Below, piece after piece: positions 12,892-17,086 of a stretch of 17,086 bases of DNA. The notes below the pieces were generated by a model. It saw nothing but the letters and a program-made list of their open reading frames with translations. It did no database searches and was not told the DNA's origin. A program made the position numbers and the translations under genes. Every line of letters begins with the position of its first letter. The first letter of the stretch is position 1. The DNA is from JBBIIC01 sp037446725 (GTDB taxonomy: Bacteria > Actinomycetota > Coriobacteriia > Anaerosomatales > SLCP01), in NCBI GenBank assembly GCA_037446725.1, contig JBBIIC010000032.1, positions 1 to 17,086 on the forward strand. The letters are read 5' to 3'.

Positions 12892-14036
12892 CCAACCGCG
12901 CGCGCCGCTCGATCCTGTTCGTCAACAATTTCCCCGGCCCGACGCTCGGCGGCGGCGAGGTGCACCTCATGCACCTCGTGCGCGGAGCGCTCGCCGACGG
13001 CTGGCAGGTGGTGGTCGTCGCCGCCGCGGGCAGTGCGCTCGCGGGTGACGCGCGCGCCGTGGGCGCCGAGGTGTTCGAGCTCGAGTACACGCGCGCCCGC
13101 ATGGCCTCCAAGCCGGGCCGCCTGCGCGACATCGCGGCCGCGTTCGACGTCGACGTGATGGTCGGCACCGGCTTCCTCACGAACATGCTCGTGCGCCGCG
13201 CGGCGGCCGGACTCGAGGGCACGAAGGTCATCAACATCGTGCATACCGAGCCCGACGCGTCGCGCCACGAGGGTGCGGGTCCGCTGCGCCTCGGTATGCG
13301 CCGGCGCGTGGACGCCGCCTCGCGCGAGCGCGTCGACCGCTTCGTCGCCATCTCCTCGGCAGTGCGCAACGCGCTGTGCGCCGAGGGCGTGGAGGCGGGG
13401 CGGGTCGTCACGATCCCCAACGGCATCGACATCGCACAGGTCCGCTCGGACGCGATGTTGCCGCAGCCCGAGGGGCTGGGAGCGGCCGGGCCGCTCGTGG
13501 GGTGCGTCGGCCGGCTGGTCCCCGTCAAGGGCGTCGAGTACTTCGTGCGCATGGCCGGCTCGCTCGGTTTCCAGCTGCCCCGGGCGCGTTTCGTCATCGC
13601 CGGCTCCGGGCCCGAGGAGAGCCGCCTGCGCGAGGTCGCCTACGCGCACACCCTCGGCGACCGGCTGCTCTTCCTGGGTCACGTCTCGCCGTCCGCTCCC
13701 GTGCTCGCGGCGTGCGACGTCGTGGTGATCCCGTCGCTGTCCGAGGGGTTCGCGCTCGTCGCCGCCGAGGCGATGGCGCTCGCGCGGCCGGTGGTCGGTA
13801 CCCGGGTGGGCGGCCTCGTCGATGTGGTGGTGGATGGCAAGACCGGGCTGCTCGTGCCGCCCGCTGATCCCGAGGCGCTCGCGACGGCGGTCGCCCGGCT
13901 GTTGCGCGACCCGGCGGGGGCGCAGGCGATGGGCGAGGCCGGCGCGGCGCGCTGCGAGGAGCATTTCACGGTGCAGCGCATGGTCGCCGGCCACCTGGCG
14001 CTCTACGCGGAGGTCGCCGGGGTCGTCGAGGGATAG
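12888..14036 (+). CDS. GT-B glycosyltransferase, family 4-like, last gene of the operon
   Basis: I start it at the ATG 12888-12890, which overlaps the preceding stop (382 residues). The open frame reaches 43 codons further upstream but only inside the previous gene. ILFVNNFPGPTLGGGEVHLM (residues 9-28) is the GT4 N-terminal glycine loop. VAISSAVRNAL and VVTIPNGIDI (173-182) mark the domain junction, and VGCVGRLVPVKGVEYF (204-219) starts the donor domain. E286 and E294 in EGFALVAAEAM form EX7E, followed by GGLVDVVVDGKTGLLVPP. It is homologous to the upstream GT-B protein, though not a recent duplicate. The predicted role is sequential sugar addition to the same glycan. A strong hairpin follows 73 bases after the stop. 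Confidence 0.94.
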   Translation: MTNRARRSILFVNNFPGPTLGGGEVHLMHLVRGALADGWQVVVVAAAGSALAGDARAVGAEVFELEYTRARMASKPGRLRDIAAAFDVDVMVGTGFLTNMLVRRAAAGLEGTKVINIVHTEPDASRHEGAGPLRLGMRRRVDAASRERVDRFVAISSAVRNALCAEGVEAGRVVTIPNGIDIAQVRSDAMLPQPEGLGAAGPLVGCVGRLVPVKGVEYFVRMAGSLGFQLPRARFVIAGSGPEESRLREVAYAHTLGDRLLFLGHVSPSAPVLAACDVVVIPSLSEGFALVAAEAMALARPVVGTRVGGLVDVVVDGKTGLLVPPADPEALATAVARLLRDPAGAQAMGEAGAARCEEHFTVQRMVAGHLALYAEVAGVVEG

Positions 14037-14100
14037 GGCGGGTCGTGGTGACTCACGGCGCGGCCTGTGCGTGTGGGCCCGCGTGGCCCCCTGGGGGTAG

Positions 14101-14116
14101 CCCGACAGCCCGACAG
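14101..14116. repeat. Tandem CCCGACAG repeat beside the terminator stem
   Basis: Two consecutive copies of CCCGACAG are followed by a third partial copy that forms the left arm of the hairpin at 14110-14147. This may reflect slippage of the stem sequence. Confidence 0.55.
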
Positions 14117-14147
14117 CCCGCCGGGAGTTCCACCAGCGGGCTGTCGG
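14110..14147. terminator. 12-bp perfect hairpin between convergent genes (probable bidirectional terminator)
   Basis: CCGACAGCCCGC at 14110-14121 pairs perfectly with GCGGGCTGTCGG at 14136-14147 around a 14-base loop. It lies between the stop of the GT-B operon (14036) and the stop of the convergent surface protein (14167). There is no T-run on either side, as is common in high-GC actinobacteria. It could also act as an mRNA-stabilising hairpin. Confidence 0.7.
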
Positions 14148-14166
14148 TGAGAAGGCCGTGCCAGAA

Positions 14167-17086
14167 TCAGCGCAGGTAGATATCCTTCTCCATCACCGTC
14201 ACGCCGTCGTTCAGGGTGATCTTGACCTTGAGCGTACCCGCCTGACCTTTGATCGTCTTGGCGTTGAAGTGGTAGAAGCACGCACCCTTGTCGTTCGACA
14301 CTACGGCCGTTCCTGCTGCGACCTGGGTGATCCTCCCGCTGGCGCTGACGAGTTTGACGTCGACAATCGCGATCGCCGCCGCAGTGGGCTTCCCGGTGGC
14401 GTCGAGCACCGTGAACTTGATCGGCATCATGCGGCCGGCGTTCCATGTGTGATCGAGCGAGCCCGGGGGCAGGATCTCGCCGGGATCGAATGCCACGGTG
14501 AAGGGTACCGTCACGACAGTCTCGTGCCCGGCCTGGTCGGTCGCGCGGGCGACGAACGTGTTCGCCCCGGCGTTGGTCAGGGTGAGCATCTGGCCGTTGG
14601 TGACCACCTCACCGTTGCATGTCGCTGTGGGCGCCCCGGGAACCAGACCCGAGCAACCGTCGCTCGCCGAGAATCGTGCCGTCGTGCTCGCGCCGTAGAG
14701 GTACGTGCCGGCAGTGGGGCTCGCCACGGTCACGACCGGGGCGTAGAGGTCGACCTTGACCTGCAGCGACCTGGGCTCCTCGGCATTGCCGGCCTTGTCG
14801 ACCGAGTGGTAGGCCACCTCGTGCACTCCTTCCGTCGAGATCTGGAGTGACGTGCCCTCGGTCCACGGACCGTCGTTGAGGCGATACCAGGTCGTCTCGA
14901 CATCGGAAGCGACGCCTCCGCTCTTGGGGTCGTTCGAGGTGATCGTCACCGTCGCCGCGCTCTTCCACCAGCCGTTGGTGCCCGGATCGCCGGCGGTGAC
15001 CGCGGCGCTGCTGACGGGGGCGGTCATGTCGATCATGAACGCGACGGCAGCGGAACTGTCGTTGCCGGCGCGGTCCCGGGCGCGGACGGAGGCGCTATAC
15101 GCGCCCTCGCCGGTCCACGTGTGGCCGAGGGCCGGGTCGGAGGTCACGTCCACCATCGGGTCGGCGTCATCGACCGTGAAGTCGAACGTCTGGGCGGTGT
15201 TGTACATGCCGCCGTCGGCGGGGTTGTTGATGGTGATGGCAGGCGCCGTGCGGTCGATGGTGAATCTCACCGACGTCTGGGCGGTTCGGCCCGCGTTGTC
15301 CGTCGCGGTCACCACGAGCGTGTGGGTGCCCTCGGCATCCACGGTCCCCGGCTCGAACGGCTCTCCGTCGAGCGTCGCTGTCACACTGTCGATGCCCGAT
15401 CCCGGAGTGGGGTCGGTGGCACAGAAGTCGATCGTCGCCTCGTAGACCCAGTCACCCGCCGAGACGCCCGAGAAGAACGGCATCGGGTCGGCAAGGTCGA
15501 GGTTCACCGAGCACGACGAGATACCCTCGACGTTCCCCGCCACGTCGGTGCTGTAGTACCAGAGGCTCGTCGGACCGGCAGTGGAGACCGTCAGCGGCGC
15601 GGTGTACTCTGCCCACGATGCGCCGTCGAAGCTGTAGTATGTCTTCGAGACGCCCGAGCCGTTCTCGGTCGCGGACAGCGTGAGCGTCACGGAGTCCGTG
15701 TACCAGCCACCGTGATCGGGCAGACGGTCGGGGGCGCACGCCGTCTCGGGTGCGACAGTGTCGACGCGAACGGTCTCGGTCACCACCGGACCGATGTTGC
15801 CCGCGAAGTCGAGCGGGCGGACTTGAAGGTCCCAGACGCCGTGGGGGAGCACGAGCGAGCCGGTGTACATGGTCCAGGGATCGGCGTCGTCGAGGCGGTA
15901 CTGCCAGCCGGCCGGTCCGGAGACCGCATCGGTCACGATGGTGGTAACGGTCACATCGCTCACGAACCAGCCCGAAAGGACGGTGCCCGGCGTGCCGGTC
16001 AAGACTATCTCGGCGCTCGGCGGCGAGGTGTCGATGTCGAACTCGAACGACCCGGTGGCCTCGACGTTCCCGGCGTGGTCAACCGAGTAGAACTCGAGGG
16101 CGTGCACCCCTTCGGCGGCGACGTCGAGCGTGTCGCCCTCAACCCAAGCGTCGCCGTTGAGCCGGTACCAGGTAGTGTCGACACCCGATGCGACTCCTGC
16201 GCTCTCGGGGTCGATCGCGGCGATGTCGATCGTGACAGCGCTCGTCCACCATCCGTTCTCGCCGAGGGTACCGCTCACGACGCGTGCTTCGGTCTGCGGC
16301 GCCGTCATGTCGATCATGAAGTCGATCGCTGCTGCGCTCGAGTTTCCGGCACGGTCCTCTGAGGCGACCGACGCCCTATACGCGCCCTCGCCGGTCCACG
16401 TGTGGCCGAAGGCCGGGTCGGAGGTCACGTCCACCATCGGGTCGGCGTCATCGACCGTGAAGTCGAACGTCTGGGCGGTGTTGTACATGCCGCCGTCGGC
16501 GGGGTTGTTGATGGTGATGGCAGGCGCCGTGCGGTCGATGGTGAATCTCACCGACGTCTGGGCGGTTCGGCCCGCGTTGTCCGTCGCGGTCACCACGAGC
16601 GTGTGGGTGCCCTCGGCATCCACGGTCCCCGGCTCGAACGGCTCTCCGTCGAGCGTCGCTGTCACACTGTCGATGCCCGATCCCGGAGTGGGGTCGGTGG
16701 CACAGAAGTCGATCGTCGCCTCGTAGACCCAGTCACCCGCCGATACGCCCGAGAATAAGGGTTCGGGGTCGTCCAGGTCGAGGCTCACCGAGTACTCGTC
16801 TGCGACCGTTTCTGCGTTGCCGGCTGCGTCGGTGCTGAAGTACCAGACGCTCGTCGTCCCGGGATCATCGATGAGGAGCGGGGTGGTATATGCGTCCCAT
16901 TCCACACCATCGAAGCTGTAGAACGTCTGGGAGACGCCCGAACCGCTGTCGATCGCCGCGAGCGTGAGCACCATGGCATCCGTGTACCAGCCACCGAAGC
17001 CGGGCGGGCGGTCGGGGGTGCACGTCGTCACGGGTGCCACGGTGTCGACCGAGAAGGTCTCCTCGGCGACATCACTCACGTTACCG
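14167..17086 (-). CDS. Large repetitive extracellular protein with Ig-like/OmpL47-like repeats and C-terminal PxKF domain; N-terminus beyond the window
   Basis: The frame runs in from the right edge; the codons before the first in-window GTG read G-N, so that GTG is not a real start. About 972 residues are visible. The protein alternates modules of 60-100 residues with motifs such as GWYTDxxxLTLxAxxxGSGVSxTxYSFDG, TTSVWYFSTDAAGNAE, GWW-x-SA-x-VTI, TTWYRLN and VDTVAP. These are typical of bacterial Ig-like, FN3-like and OmpL47-type surface repeats. A 427-residue super-repeat is present about twice. The last ~110 residues, with GRMMPIKFTVLDATGKP and a final KDIYLR, resemble the PxKF domain (here P-I-K-F). 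No LPXTG sorting motif or C-terminal membrane helix is present. Role is inferred as adhesion or a surface/secreted matrix protein; the head domain that would tell is not visible. Confidence 0.88.
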   Translation of the reverse strand, partial: GNVSDVAEETFSVDTVAPVTTCTPDRPPGFGGWYTDAMVLTLAAIDSGSGVSQTFYSFDGVEWDAYTTPLLIDDPGTTSVWYFSTDAAGNAETVADEYSVSLDLDDPEPLFSGVSAGDWVYEATIDFCATDPTPGSGIDSVTATLDGEPFEPGTVDAEGTHTLVVTATDNAGRTAQTSVRFTIDRTAPAITINNPADGGMYNTAQTFDFTVDDADPMVDVTSDPAFGHTWTGEGAYRASVASEDRAGNSSAAAIDFMIDMTAPQTEARVVSGTLGENGWWTSAVTIDIAAIDPESAGVASGVDTTWYRLNGDAWVEGDTLDVAAEGVHALEFYSVDHAGNVEATGSFEFDIDTSPPSAEIVLTGTPGTVLSGWFVSDVTVTTIVTDAVSGPAGWQYRLDDADPWTMYTGSLVLPHGVWDLQVRPLDFAGNIGPVVTETVRVDTVAPETACAPDRLPDHGGWYTDSVTLTLSATENGSGVSKTYYSFDGASWAEYTAPLTVSTAGPTSLWYYSTDVAGNVEGISSCSVNLDLADPMPFFSGVSAGDWVYEATIDFCATDPTPGSGIDSVTATLDGEPFEPGTVDAEGTHTLVVTATDNAGRTAQTSVRFTIDRTAPAITINNPADGGMYNTAQTFDFTVDDADPMVDVTSDPALGHTWTGEGAYSASVRARDRAGNDSSAAVAFMIDMTAPVSSAAVTAGDPGTNGWWKSAATVTITSNDPKSGGVASDVETTWYRLNDGPWTEGTSLQISTEGVHEVAYHSVDKAGNAEEPRSLQVKVDLYAPVVTVASPTAGTYLYGASTTARFSASDGCSGLVPGAPTATCNGEVVTNGQMLTLTNAGANTFVARATDQAGHETVVTVPFTVAFDPGEILPPGSLDHTWNAGRMMPIKFTVLDATGKPTAAAIAIVDVKLVSASGRITQVAAGTAVVSNDKGACFYHFNAKTIKGQAGTLKVKITLNDGVTVMEKDIYLR
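15095..15462. repeat. 368-bp direct repeat, copy A (in surface protein gene)
   Basis: It matches 16376-16743 at an offset of 1,281 bp (427 codons) with a single difference (15129 G versus 16410 A), by direct line comparison. That difference changes one residue (L versus F). It encodes a ~122-residue module beginning near FSGVSAGDWVYEATIDFC and ending near GHTWTGEGAY. Confidence 0.93.
16376..16743. repeat. 368-bp direct repeat, copy B (in surface protein gene)
   Basis: Partner of 15095-15462. Sequence on either side is alignable at the protein level but clearly diverged at the DNA level, so identity drops sharply at the block edges. Confidence 0.93.

Noticed and set aside
12867..13994. 375-codon minus-strand open frame (and a similar one at 11791-12645)
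   Set aside because: They are opposite the two well-supported GT-B genes and have no recognisable features.
15121..16362. 413-codon plus-strand open frame, repeated in part at 16402-16758
   Set aside because: It is antisense to the surface protein. Its repeats are just the complement of the 368-bp blocks, and the composition (R, G, V, H rich) is typical of a shadow frame.

Overview
This is a GC-rich bacterial window, most likely from a draft genome or metagenome bin of an actinobacterium. The clues are strong G/C bias at third codon positions, frequent GTG/TTG starts, GTGA/ATGA start-stop overlaps, and a PxKF-type repeat surface protein. I cannot place it more precisely from sequence alone. 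A run of exactly 100 N (5760-5859) marks a scaffold join. I see no rRNA, tRNA, CRISPR array, transposase or integrase.

The window is dominated by a cell-surface polysaccharide/glycoconjugate locus. On the left, a minus-strand pair (a glycosyltransferase running off the left edge, and an NAD-dependent sugar epimerase/dehydratase) diverges from a GT-B glycosyltransferase at 2338-3519. Two paralogous GT-A (family 2) glycosyltransferases follow, diverging from a 342-base intergenic region. On the right, a minus-strand ABC exporter (8155-10008) diverges from a four-gene plus-strand operon with 4-base overlaps inside each pair. Its first gene is a polyprenyl-phosphate-type GT2 fused to an ArnE/SMR-like membrane domain. 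Next come a stand-alone ArnE/ArnF-like small membrane protein and two GT-B glycosyltransferases. These genes would make sugar donors, build lipid-linked glycans, flip or export them, and elongate them.

Between the GT2 gene ending at 5704 and the ABC exporter sits a 2.3-kb block of small stress or addiction-type modules, all on the plus strand. They are HigB (5' end lost in the gap) with HigA, a Gp49/RelE-like toxin with an HTH antitoxin and a YgiT-type zinc-finger protein, and a DUF6883-like/DUF4926-like gene pair. The last 18 bases of the ABC exporter reading frame (including the first two bases of its stop, read on the opposite strand) are repeated exactly just after the higA stop. A decayed third copy lies just after the YgiT-like stop. 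This looks like repeated cassette insertion at the 3' end of the ABC gene, and it is the most unusual structure here.

The right end (14167-17086, minus strand) is the C-terminal part of a large repetitive extracellular Ig-like/OmpL47-like repeat protein ending in a PxKF domain. It contains two nearly identical 368-bp blocks 1,281 bp apart. A strong hairpin separates it from the convergent glycosyltransferase operon.
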